Made by a program: the position numbers and the translations under genes | In this document: positions 7,846 to 15,213 of the stretch, in pieces | Position numbering within the stretch: position 1 is the first letter of the stretch | Layout: each line of letters opens with the position of its first letter | Notes under the pieces: generated by a model | Database searches by the model: none | What the model saw: only the letters and a program-made list of their open reading frames with translations | What the model was told of the DNA's origin: nothing | Assembly (NCBI GenBank): GCA_036272915.1 | Contig: DATAXV010000108.1 | Span: forward strand, 1-29,822 | Direction of reading: 5' to 3' | Length of the DNA stretch: 29,822 nucleotides | DNA from: DATAXV01 sp036272915 | Lineage (GTDB): Bacteria; Chloroflexota; Dormibacteria; Dormibacterales; Dormibacteraceae

Positions 7846-8725
7846 CGACCGGCGCCCCCGTCTCCGCGCCTTCGCGCATCGCCCGCAGCTCGGCTCGCAC
7901 CGAGCCCAGGGCGGCGATCGCCTCCTGCCGCATGGCGTCGTCGACGGTGTGCGGCGAGAAGCGGGCCCATTCGAAGAGCGAGGCGAGGCGGCGGACGCCG
8001 GCAGGGCTGATCTCGAGCCGGGAGAGGACGCGGGTCACGTACTCGAAGGGCGCCTCGGCCTGGCGCCGCGGCGTGCCCGCACGGCCCAGGGCGCCCTCCA
8101 GCCGGACCCAGGCGGCGATCACGGCCTGGCGGGGGTCGCGCTCCTCGATGACGTCCTCCATCGCCTGCTCCAGGGCCCGGTCGACCAGCTCCAGCAGCCG
8201 TCCCGGAGCAGTCCGCCGGCGCCGGATCCGCCAGACGACGACGCCGGCGATGATGAGCAGGACGGCCAGGGCGGCGGCAAACGCCCACCAGTCCACGCCG
8301 ACCGAGCTGCCGTGGCCGGCGCCCTGCTGCTGGAGCCCGTTCAGGCCGCGCATGGAGGGGATGCCGGTCAGCCTCGCCCCCGGCGACCGACCCCTGGGCT
8401 TGGCCCGGCTGGCCAGGACGAAGGCGATGGCGGCGATGATCGAGAGGGTCAGCAGCGTCGGCCAGATCGGCCGCTTCGGGGGCGGCTGCCGGGCGCCCTT
8501 CTCCGGCCAGAGCGCCCAGACGATGGCGATGGCGCTGAGCACGAAGAGCGCCACGGCGAGATAGAGCACCGCGTCGACCAGATGCCCTCCGGCCGCGGAC
8601 AGGAACGAGGGCTCACTCCCTCCCTGCCCGCCCGGACGGCTGGCCAGCGCCACCACCAGAAGAAGGAGCACCACCAGCGCACTCCATCCCGCCGCGGTCC
8701 ACCACCGCGGGCCGGACGTCCGCAC
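7835..8725 (-). CDS. DUF4129 domain-containing membrane protein
   Basis: A 296-residue protein with membrane segments at about residues 10-28 (WSALVVLLLLVVALA), 48-72, 83-101 and 147-168. A C-terminal cytoplasmic DUF4129 domain follows: VIAAWVRLEGALGRAGTPRRQAEAPFEYVTRVL...LASLFEWARFSPHTVDDAMRQEAIAAL is the recognisable core. DUF4129 proteins are regularly encoded with MoxR and DUF58, and some carry transglutaminase-like domains; this one does not. I chose the GTG at 8725 because a TATAGT box sits exactly 6 bases upstream, fitting a leaderless start. GTG codons at 8779 and 8746 are in frame alternatives that would add 18 or 7 residues. It is the first gene of the seven-gene minus-strand operon. 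Confidence 0.85.
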   Translation of the reverse strand: MRTSGPRWWTAAGWSALVVLLLLVVALASRPGGQGGSEPSFLSAAGGHLVDAVLYLAVALFVLSAIAIVWALWPEKGARQPPPKRPIWPTLLTLSIIAAIAFVLASRAKPRGRSPGARLTGIPSMRGLNGLQQQGAGHGSSVGVDWWAFAAALAVLLIIAGVVVWRIRRRRTAPGRLLELVDRALEQAMEDVIEERDPRQAVIAAWVRLEGALGRAGTPRRQAEAPFEYVTRVLSRLEISPAGVRRLASLFEWARFSPHTVDDAMRQEAIAALGSVRAELRAMREGAETGAPVVAG

Positions 8726-8731
8726 AACTGA

Positions 8732-8737
8732 ACTATA
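8732..8737 (-). promoter_or_regulatory. -10 box, leaderless promoter of the DUF4129-MoxR-DUF58 operon
   Basis: TATAGT on the minus strand is followed by six bases and then GTG (the whole reads TATAGTTCAGTTGTG, 8737 down to 8723). Transcription starting 6-7 bases after the -10 would begin on the GTG itself. No -35 hexamer is evident. Confidence 0.5.
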
Positions 8738-8908
8738 AGAGGACACGCGCCGGCCGCACTCGGATCGATGCGCCAGCACGCCCGGTCAATGCGGCTCAAT
8801 GTCCCTTGTCCGAGGGCTTCCACCGGGAATGTCGGGGCGAAAAAGCAGTGCCGGGATCGGTGAGGATGGCCCCGGTCGACTGTCCGCTCCGGGTCCGCGG
8901 AGGGACCC

Positions 8909-8914
8909 TATGGT
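8909..8914 (+). promoter_or_regulatory. -10 box, leaderless promoter of the EndoU gene
   Basis: TATGGT is followed by six bases and the GTG at 8921 (TATGGTTCAGATGTG). The layout is the same as, and 13 of 15 bases are identical to, the divergent DUF4129 promoter about 170 bases away. No Shine-Dalgarno is present, which supports the GTG start. Confidence 0.5.
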
Positions 8915-8920
8915 TCAGAT

Positions 8921-9436
8921 GTGCCCACCAACGCGAGCGGCTACGAGAGGCCGGACTGGGAGGCCGTCTTCGATCGGACCTCGACCGCCCACGTGCTGCT
9001 GGGCACGGTCAAAAACGGCGTGCCCAGCGGCTTCCACCACGCCCCCACCGGGTCACGCCTCGGCCACGCGCGGGTGAGGGGCGCCTACCAGCTGCTCCCG
9101 AACGGCATCTACGAGGCTCGTGTCAGCCTGCAGGGCCCGGGCGGCAGATGGGTCGAAAAGTCGGGCGGGTCGAAGATGTTTCCGGATGACTGGGCGCCGG
9201 AGGAAGTTCGGGGGGCGGCCATCGGCGCCGCCGAGGACGCCTGGCACCACGACCGGATCGATCGTGAGGGCGACTGGGATGGCTATGTGACCGGGAGGCA
9301 TGGAGGCAGCCTTTACCGGTACCACCTCGCCGGCGGTTTCCAGGTCAAGGGCGCCAAGATCAGTTTGGCCAAGACCTTTCACCCACATATGCACCAGCCA
9401 CAGCCCGGCATCGATGAACTGGGAGTGGGGCTCTGA
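8921..9436 (+). CDS. stand-alone EndoU-type nuclease domain protein
   Basis: A 171-residue protein that resembles the bacterial EndoU RNase domain (the toxin domain of some CdiA and other polymorphic toxins). The order of motifs fits: HVLLG (His24), GFHHAP (His39/His40), NGIYEARVSL, then WVEKSGGSKMFPDDWAPEEVR with Lys80, Ser84 and the FPDxW block. The EndoU family uses two His and a Lys, so the candidate catalytic residues are His24 or His39/40 and Lys80. There is no signal peptide, pretoxin or repeat region, and no obvious immunity gene follows; 272 bases without a gene come next. It could be a housekeeping or anti-phage RNase, or a toxin cassette remnant. Family membership is by eye. Confidence 0.75.
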   Translation: MPTNASGYERPDWEAVFDRTSTAHVLLGTVKNGVPSGFHHAPTGSRLGHARVRGAYQLLPNGIYEARVSLQGPGGRWVEKSGGSKMFPDDWAPEEVRGAAIGAAEDAWHHDRIDREGDWDGYVTGRHGGSLYRYHLAGGFQVKGAKISLAKTFHPHMHQPQPGIDELGVGL

Positions 9437-9445
9437 CCTGCTGGC

Positions 9446-9460
9446 GGTTCCTCAGGAACC
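9446..9460 (+). terminator. short hairpin after the EndoU gene in a gene-free stretch
   Basis: GGTTCC, loop TCA, GGAACC forms a 6-bp stem 10 bases after the EndoU stop. It has no T tract, so it is only a possible terminator. The rest of 9437-9694 shows no convincing gene: the short frames there lack start signals and resemble nothing. Confidence 0.3.
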
Positions 9461-9694
9461 CGCAGGGTCGGCCGCCCGTCCGGTCGAAGCCGCGCGGGTG
9501 AGGGATCGGGGCACCGATGCCGCGTTCGTCGACCAGCGGCCGGAGATGGGGTCGGAGGTGAGACCGGCCGGTGTCCCTGGCCGTGCTCGGGATCGGTCCG
9601 ATGCGGCAGAGCCGCGGGCCAGATGGACCACCTCAGCCCCGGAACTCTGAGCACACGGTCTCGACCGAGGCATTACCTGCCGACTCCGCTCGGA

Positions 9695-9700
9695 TAGCCT
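9695..9700 (+). promoter_or_regulatory. candidate -10 box of the oligoendopeptidase gene
   Basis: TAGCCT (TANNNT) lies 8 bases before the ATG at 9709, with a weak TTACCT 16 bases upstream (9673-9678) as a possible -35. No Shine-Dalgarno is present, so a leaderless or very short leader message is likely. Confidence 0.4.
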
Positions 9701-9708
9701 TGACGTCC

Positions 9709-11406
9709 ATGTCTGAGAACACCCTTCCCGCTACGCCGGAAACCTTCGCCGGCGCCGACTGGGACCGGATCGAGCCGGAATACGACGCCCTCGAGCGAAG
9801 GTCCGAGACCGACACCGCCTGGGTCCGCGACTGGTCGGCGCTGGAGGACCTCATCGAGGAGGCCATGGCCGCCGCCTACGTCGGCTACACGACCGACACC
9901 GAGAACGAGGAGAGGGAGCGCCTTCACCTGCGCTGGGCGACCGAGATCGAGCCGCGCCTCGAGGAGCGCCGCACCCGTCTCGCCCGCCGGCTGGTCGACA
10001 GCGGCTGGTCGGAGCCGGGGATGGAGCCGGCGCTCAACGCCTTCCGCAACCAGATCTCTCTCTTCCGGGAGGAGAACCTGCCGCTGTCGGCGGAGGTCGC
10101 CGGCCTGACCAGCGCCTACCAGAAGCGGGTCGGGGCGATGCAGGTGGAGTGGGACGGCGAGACGCTGACCATCCCCCGGGTCATGGCCAAGCTGGGCGAG
10201 CCCGATCGCGACGTCCGCGAGCGCGCCTACCGCGCCTACCTCTCGCCCTACGTGGCGCAGCGCGCCGAGCTGGCCGCGCTCTTCGACGAGCTGCTCGGCC
10301 TGCGCCGCAGGATCGCCGCCAACGCCGGGCTGCCCAGCTACCGGGACTACGCCCACCAGGAGAAGAACCGCTTCGACTACACGCCCGACGACTGCCTCCG
10401 CTTCCACGAGGCGGTGGAGAAGGCGGTGGTGCCCGCCGCCGGCCGGGTGCTCCGGCGGCGCCAGGAGAAGATGGGCCTGGAGACCCTCCGGCCCTGGGAC
10501 GTGGAGGGCGCATCCGATCCTCTCGGCCGCCCGCCGCTCACCCCCTTCCGGGACGCCTCCGAGCTCATCGCCGGAAGCGGCCGCATCTTCCAGCGGGTCG
10601 ATCCGCTGCTCGGCGGCCGCTTCCAGAAGATGGTGGCCAAGCAGCTCCTCGATCTCGAGTCGCGGCACGGCAAGGCGCCGGGCGGCTACTGCATCCACCT
10701 CCCCCACCGCGGCCTGCCCTTCATCTTCGCCAACTCGGTCGGGACCCAGCAGGACGTCGAGACCCTGCTCCACGAGAGCGGCCACTCCTTCCACGTGTTC
10801 GAGGCGGCCGCGCTGCCGTACCACTGGCAGCGCGACTACGGCAGCGAGATCGCCGAGGTGGCGTCGATGTCGATGGAGCTGCTCTCCAACCCCTATCTGG
10901 CCTCCGCCGAGGGCGGCTTCTACACGGAGGAGGACGCGCACCGGGCCAGGGAGGAGCACCTGGAGCGGATCCTGCTGTTCTTCGGCCACTGCGCCTCGGT
11001 CGACGCCTTCCAGCAATGGATCTACACCCACCCCGAGGGCGGCGACGCCGACGCCAGGGACCGCCGCTGGATCGAGCTGCGGAGCCGTTTCGAGCCGGCG
11101 ATCGACTTCTCCGGGCTGGATCGGGAGCGCGCCGCCCGCTGGTACAAGCAGCTCCACATCTTCGAGCTGCCCTTCTACTACATCGAGTACGGACTGGCTC
11201 AGCTGGGCGCCCTCCAGGTCTGGCGCAACAGCCGCCGCGACCGGGGGGCGGCGATCGCGGCCTACCGCCGCGCCCTCGCCCTGGGCTCGACCAAGCCCCT
11301 CGACGAGCTGTTCGCCGCCGCCGGCGCCCGCCTCGTCTTCGACGCCGACGGGATGGCCGAGCTGGTCGACGTGGTCGAGGAGGAGCTCGCCCGGCTCCGG
11401 GGTTGA
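9709..11406 (+). CDS. M3-family oligoendopeptidase (PepF-like)
   Basis: A 565-residue zinc metallopeptidase of family M3. HESGH at residues 355-359 is the HExxH zinc motif, and the downstream GSEIAEVASMSMELLS supplies the third zinc ligand Glu in the family's usual position. The N-terminal helical region includes RNQISLFREENLPLSAEVA, typical of M3 peptidases. The length matches the PepF/oligoendopeptidase F branch (about 560-600). These cytosolic enzymes cut short peptides. The frame stays open upstream to 9571, but the ATG at 9709 fits both family length and the TAGCCT box. It is transcribed in the same direction as the mannosidase, which has its own promoter. Confidence 0.93.
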   Translation: MSENTLPATPETFAGADWDRIEPEYDALERRSETDTAWVRDWSALEDLIEEAMAAAYVGYTTDTENEERERLHLRWATEIEPRLEERRTRLARRLVDSGWSEPGMEPALNAFRNQISLFREENLPLSAEVAGLTSAYQKRVGAMQVEWDGETLTIPRVMAKLGEPDRDVRERAYRAYLSPYVAQRAELAALFDELLGLRRRIAANAGLPSYRDYAHQEKNRFDYTPDDCLRFHEAVEKAVVPAAGRVLRRRQEKMGLETLRPWDVEGASDPLGRPPLTPFRDASELIAGSGRIFQRVDPLLGGRFQKMVAKQLLDLESRHGKAPGGYCIHLPHRGLPFIFANSVGTQQDVETLLHESGHSFHVFEAAALPYHWQRDYGSEIAEVASMSMELLSNPYLASAEGGFYTEEDAHRAREEHLERILLFFGHCASVDAFQQWIYTHPEGGDADARDRRWIELRSRFEPAIDFSGLDRERAARWYKQLHIFELPFYYIEYGLAQLGALQVWRNSRRDRGAAIAAYRRALALGSTKPLDELFAAAGARLVFDADGMAELVDVVEEELARLRG

Positions 11407-11432
11407 CCGCCCTTGACAACGTTGACTAAGGT
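11403..11432 (+). promoter_or_regulatory. promoter of the alpha-mannosidase gene
   Basis: TTGACC (11403-11408), an 18-base spacer and TAAGGT (11427-11432) form a sigma-70-type promoter that begins inside the end of the peptidase gene. An alternative -35 TTGACA sits at 11413-11418. A leader of about 35 bases ends in AAGGAGG (11463-11469), five bases before the GTG start. Confidence 0.5.
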
Positions 11433-11474
11433 GGGACACTGCGGCCCGCCCAGAAGGGAGAGAAGGAGGAACGT

Positions 11475-14400
11475 GTGGCACTGACGATCGAGCAGCGCGC
11501 GCAGCGGCTCAGAGTCCGGCTGGAGGAGCTGGTCTGGTGGCGATACCGGGAGACCCGGGCGCTGGACGGCTGGCGGGTGGACGGCGAGCCCGCCGAGGCG
11601 GGCACCCCGTGGCCGAGCGGCAGGCGCCTGGTCCGCCTCGAGCATCCCCGAGCCGAGCTTCCCGCAGGCTGGGACCTGGAGCGCGCGCGGCTGCATCTCG
11701 ACGTCGGCTACGACGCCCACTTCCGCATCGACTACCGTGACGCCGAGCCCGAGGCGTTCGGCGTCGACGCCAACCACTACGAGCTGCCGCTGCGCGCCCG
11801 AGACTTCTCGGTCGACGCCACCGCGATCATCCGCCGCGACCGCGGCCGCGACCCCAGGGGTCCCCGCCTGGGCGCCGGCGAGCTGGTCCTCATGGAGCCG
11901 GCCGTCGACCGCCTGCACCGCCAGCTGGAGCTGATCGCGGAGACGGTCGACCAGCTCCCCGGCCACGACGTCCGCCCGCTGCTGCTGACGGCGGCGGAGG
12001 AGGCGCTGGGCCGGCTCGAGTGGCCGTCGGCGACCGACGCCTACCTGCGGCGGATGTCGCCCAGGGCGCAGATACGCGGCCTCTGGAGCCCGCCCGAGTT
12101 CGACGACGCGCCGCTGACACCGATGACCGACTCCGAGCTCCGATCGGTGGAGCTCGCCGCCGACGGCCTCCGCGAGGAGCTCGAGCGCCTGCGCGGGCGG
12201 TTCCCCAAGGAGGGGCGGCTGGCGGTGGTCGGCCACGCCCACATCGACCTGGCCTGGCTCTGGCCACTGGAGGAGACCCGGCGCAAGGGCCTGAGGACCT
12301 TCTCCAGCGCCGTTTCCCTGCTCTCCCGCAACCCCGGCTTCCGCTTCAACCAGAGCACGGCCCAGCTCTACGCCTTCGTCGAGGAGGACGACCCCAACCT
12401 CTTCACTCAGATCAGGGAGCAGGTCGCGGCCGGCCGCTGGGAGCCGATCGGCGGCAGCTGGGTCGAGAGCGACACGAACATGCCGACCGGGGAGTCGCTG
12501 GTCCGCCAGCACCTCTACGGCCAGCGCTACTTCGAGCGCACCTTCGGCCACCGACACCACGTCGCCTGGCTGCCCGACTGCTTCGGCTTCAGCCCCAGCC
12601 TGCCCGGCATCCTCCGCGGCGCCGGGCTGGACTCCTTCTTCACGATCAAGACCAACTGGTCGGAGACGAACAGGTTCCCGATGGACCTGTTCTGGTGGCA
12701 GGGCATCGACGGCAGCCGGGTCCTGACCCACATCATCAACAACCCGAGCAGCTCCCGCCGGCCGGGCCTCAGCGGCTACAACGGCGACGTCCGGCCCTCC
12801 AACCTCAAGGGCACCTGGGCCAACTTCAAGCAGAAGACCCTGTACGACGAGTCGCTGCTGCCGGTCGGCGCCGGTGACGGCGGCGGCGGGCCTTTCCCGG
12901 AGATGATCGCCGACGTCACCGAGCTGGAGGCGTTCCCGGTCCTGCCCGAGGTCCGCTACGCCAAGGTGGCCGACTTCTACGAGCGGGCGGCGGCCGCCAC
13001 CGACGCCGGCGAGCTGCCGGTCTGGATCGGCGAGATGTACCTCGAGCTGCACCGCGGCACGCTGACCACCCAGGGGCGGACCAAGCGGCTCAACCGGCGC
13101 GCCGAGCGCGCCCTGATCGGAGCCGAGGTGCTGGGCTCGCTGACCGCCCTCTTCTGCCAGGGGCGGCCGGAGTCGCTGGAGCCGATCTGGCAGGTCCTGC
13201 TCCGCAACCAGTTCCACGACATCCTGCCCGGCTCCAGCATCCGCCAGGTCTACGAGCGCACCGAGGCCGAGCTGTCCGACACCATCGCCCAGGCCGATGC
13301 CGTCGCCGAGCGGCATCTCGACCGCCTCGCCGAGCGGGTCGCCGCCGGTGACCAGCGGGGCCTGGTCATGGTCAACACCGAACTCTCGCCGAGGCCGGTC
13401 CGAGCCGTGCTGCGGGAGCCCTTCCCGGGCGCCCAGCAGGTCGAGGAGGGCTGGGTCCTGAGCGGCAGGGACGAGATCCCCGGCCTGTCCCTGGTCACCG
13501 TCGAGGGGGTCGAGGCCCCGGCCGGGCTGGAGGTCTCCGAGCGGACCCTGGAGAACGCGCTGCTCCGCGTCGAGCTCGACGACAGGGGCCGCGTCACCTC
13601 CCTCTTCGACAAGCGGGCCGGGCGCGAGGCGCTCGAGGGTCCGGCTCGGCTCTGGGCCTACGTCGACAAGCCCCGATCCTGGGACGCCTGGGACATCGAG
13701 GCCGGCTACGAGGGCCAGGGCGAGGAGATCGACGATCTGCGGTCTCTGGAGGTGATCGAGCGCGGGCCGCACCGCGCCGCGATCCGAGTCGTGCGGCACT
13801 TCCGCTCCAGCACCATCACCCAGGAGCTGCGGCTTTGGGCGAACAGCCCGCGGCTCGACTTCAGGACCACCTTCGACTGGCACGACCGCCGGTGGCTGGT
13901 CAAGGCGCGGTTCCCGCTGGCGGTCCGCTCCGCCGACGTCACCTACGAATGCGCCTTCGGCGTGGCCCGCCGGCCGACCACCCGCAACACCTCCTGGGAC
14001 GAGGCCCGCTTCGAGGTCGCCGGACACCGGTTCGCCGACCTCTCCGAGCCCGGCTTCGGCGTCGCCCTCCTCAACGACGGGCGCTACGGCCACCACGCCC
14101 ACGAGTCGGAGCTCGGCCTCAGCCTGCTCCGCTCGCCGATCTACCCCGACCCCTACGCCGACGAGGGCGTACAGACCGTGACCTACGCGCTCTGCCCGCA
14201 TACCGGGGACTGGCTCTCCGGCGGCATCCTCACCGAGGCCGAGGACCTCAACCAGGCGCTGCGCGTCCGCACCGCCCGGGTGACCCCCGGCATCAGCCGC
14301 CAGGCGGTGACGCTGAAGGGCACCGGCGTCGCGCTCGGCGCGCTCAAGGTGGCCGAGGACTCGGAGGACCTGATCCTGCGCCTCTACGAGCCCCAGGGCG

Positions 14401-14546
14401 CCAGGGGCAGCGTCGACATCTCCCTGCCCGAGGGCTGGGAGCTGGGTGGAGAGCGCAACCTGCTCGAGGACGAGGTCGGCGAGGCGTCGACCGAGTTCTC
14501 CCCGTTCCAGGCGCGCACCTGGAGCCTGGTCAGGAAGGGCTCCTGA
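11475..14546 (+). CDS. glycoside hydrolase family 38 alpha-mannosidase
   Basis: A 1023-residue GH38 enzyme that removes alpha-linked mannose from oligosaccharides or glycoconjugates. GHAHIDLAWLWP (residues 253-264) holds the zinc-binding His and Asp. WLPDCFGFSPSLPGIL places the catalytic nucleophile at Asp368. FHDILPGSSI (His581) gives another zinc-site His, followed by the C-terminal beta-sandwich domains (from about residue 690). No signal peptide is visible, so it is probably cytosolic and acts on imported or internal mannosides. The GTG at 11475 is preceded by a strong AAGGAGG. A GC-rich hairpin separates it from the convergent thioredoxin-like gene. Confidence 0.95.
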   Translation: MALTIEQRAQRLRVRLEELVWWRYRETRALDGWRVDGEPAEAGTPWPSGRRLVRLEHPRAELPAGWDLERARLHLDVGYDAHFRIDYRDAEPEAFGVDANHYELPLRARDFSVDATAIIRRDRGRDPRGPRLGAGELVLMEPAVDRLHRQLELIAETVDQLPGHDVRPLLLTAAEEALGRLEWPSATDAYLRRMSPRAQIRGLWSPPEFDDAPLTPMTDSELRSVELAADGLREELERLRGRFPKEGRLAVVGHAHIDLAWLWPLEETRRKGLRTFSSAVSLLSRNPGFRFNQSTAQLYAFVEEDDPNLFTQIREQVAAGRWEPIGGSWVESDTNMPTGESLVRQHLYGQRYFERTFGHRHHVAWLPDCFGFSPSLPGILRGAGLDSFFTIKTNWSETNRFPMDLFWWQGIDGSRVLTHIINNPSSSRRPGLSGYNGDVRPSNLKGTWANFKQKTLYDESLLPVGAGDGGGGPFPEMIADVTELEAFPVLPEVRYAKVADFYERAAAATDAGELPVWIGEMYLELHRGTLTTQGRTKRLNRRAERALIGAEVLGSLTALFCQGRPESLEPIWQVLLRNQFHDILPGSSIRQVYERTEAELSDTIAQADAVAERHLDRLAERVAAGDQRGLVMVNTELSPRPVRAVLREPFPGAQQVEEGWVLSGRDEIPGLSLVTVEGVEAPAGLEVSERTLENALLRVELDDRGRVTSLFDKRAGREALEGPARLWAYVDKPRSWDAWDIEAGYEGQGEEIDDLRSLEVIERGPHRAAIRVVRHFRSSTITQELRLWANSPRLDFRTTFDWHDRRWLVKARFPLAVRSADVTYECAFGVARRPTTRNTSWDEARFEVAGHRFADLSEPGFGVALLNDGRYGHHAHESELGLSLLRSPIYPDPYADEGVQTVTYALCPHTGDWLSGGILTEAEDLNQALRVRTARVTPGISRQAVTLKGTGVALGALKVAEDSEDLILRLYEPQGARGSVDISLPEGWELGGERNLLEDEVGEASTEFSPFQARTWSLVRKGS

Positions 14547-14552
14547 CCGGCT

Positions 14553-14580
14553 CGCGGACCCGGCTCCGGCCGGGTCCGCG
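14553..14580. terminator. GC-rich hairpin between convergent genes
   Basis: An 11-bp perfect stem (14553-14563 with 14570-14580) and a 6-base loop lie just after the mannosidase stop and before the thioredoxin-like stop at 14587. It lacks a clear U tract on either strand, but its position suits a bidirectional terminator. Confidence 0.55.
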
Positions 14581-14586
14581 CCGCCT

Positions 14587-14892
14587 CTATCCCGCGAGGC
14601 GGCTCAGCATCGAGGGCGGCAGGGCCCCGCCCTTGAAGCGGAACACCTCCCGCCCCCTGGTCAGGCAGATCACGGTCGGGAAGGCGGTGACCCCGTAGCG
14701 CTCGGCCACCTCCGGCCGGTCGTCGACGTCGACCAGCACCACCCGGCAGATGTCGGCGCGCTCCCGGCCCAGCCGCTCGAGCTTGGGCCGCAGCTCCCGG
14801 CACGGCTCGCAGGACCGGGTGAGGAGGGCCATCAGCGTCAGCCGCGGCTCGTCGCCCAGCTCCCGGTCGAGCTCGTCGGCCGGCTCACCCAT
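14587..14892 (-). CDS. thioredoxin-like protein with CEPC active site
   Basis: A 101-residue thioredoxin fold. LTRSCEPCRELRPKLERL holds the redox pair Cys28-Glu-Pro-Cys31, and YGVTAFPTVICLTRG contains the cis-Pro after the FPT motif, both expected for a working thiol-disulfide exchanger. CEPC differs from the CGPC of standard thioredoxins, so redox potential or partners may differ. No signal peptide is visible, so it is probably cytosolic. The ATG overlaps the DUF2087 stop by 8 bases, so it is the last gene of a three-gene operon with thiolase. Confidence 0.85.
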   Translation of the reverse strand: MGEPADELDRELGDEPRLTLMALLTRSCEPCRELRPKLERLGRERADICRVVLVDVDDRPEVAERYGVTAFPTVICLTRGREVFRFKGGALPPSMLSRLAG

Positions 14893-15211
14893 CGGCGCCG
14901 ACCAGCAGCGGATGCGGGATCGTCCCCGTCCTCCAGTAGATGCCGTCGTGGCGCTGCAGCAGTTCGGCGTCGACCAGGAACCGCCGCAGGCTGGCCACGT
15001 CCGGGTGGTACTGGCGCAGCACCTCGTTGACCTCCGCCTCGGTGTAGCGCCGGGACGGCTGGAAGAGCTCGGCCAGAAAGCGGAGGACGACCAGGCGCCG
15101 CGACTCGGCGGCGGGGATCTGCAGCAGCCTGCCGCGAGGCATGAAGCGCCCCAGGATCTCCGCCTCCCACTCCGGTCCCTCGCGGGGCCGGGTGGCGCCG
15201 GCCGGGCTCAC
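14885..15211 (-). CDS. DUF2087 domain-containing protein
   Basis: A 108-residue protein matching the DUF2087 pattern: GRLLQIPAAESRRLVVLRFLAELFQPSRRYTEAEVNEVLRQYHPDVASLRRFLVDAELLQRHDGIYWR. This domain is a small winged-helix-like module that occurs alone or attached to ArsR-type regulators, so a DNA-binding or regulatory role is plausible but unproven. The GTG at 15211 is two bases after the thiolase stop. A longer frame to 15265 would overlap the thiolase and was rejected. It overlaps the thioredoxin-like gene at its end. Confidence 0.8.
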   Translation of the reverse strand: MSPAGATRPREGPEWEAEILGRFMPRGRLLQIPAAESRRLVVLRFLAELFQPSRRYTEAEVNEVLRQYHPDVASLRRFLVDAELLQRHDGIYWRTGTIPHPLLVGADG

Positions 15212-15213
15212 GG

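Noticed and set aside
9571..9708. Upstream extension of the oligoendopeptidase
   Set aside because: The added 46 residues resemble no M3 N-terminus and would include the TAGCCT promoter box; the ATG at 9709 fits better.
11262..14201. 979-codon open frame on the minus strand opposite the mannosidase
   Set aside because: It mirrors the codon structure of a confident GH38 gene in GC-rich DNA. Its translation is low-complexity (Val/Gly/Leu/Glu-rich) with no recognisable domain or start signal.
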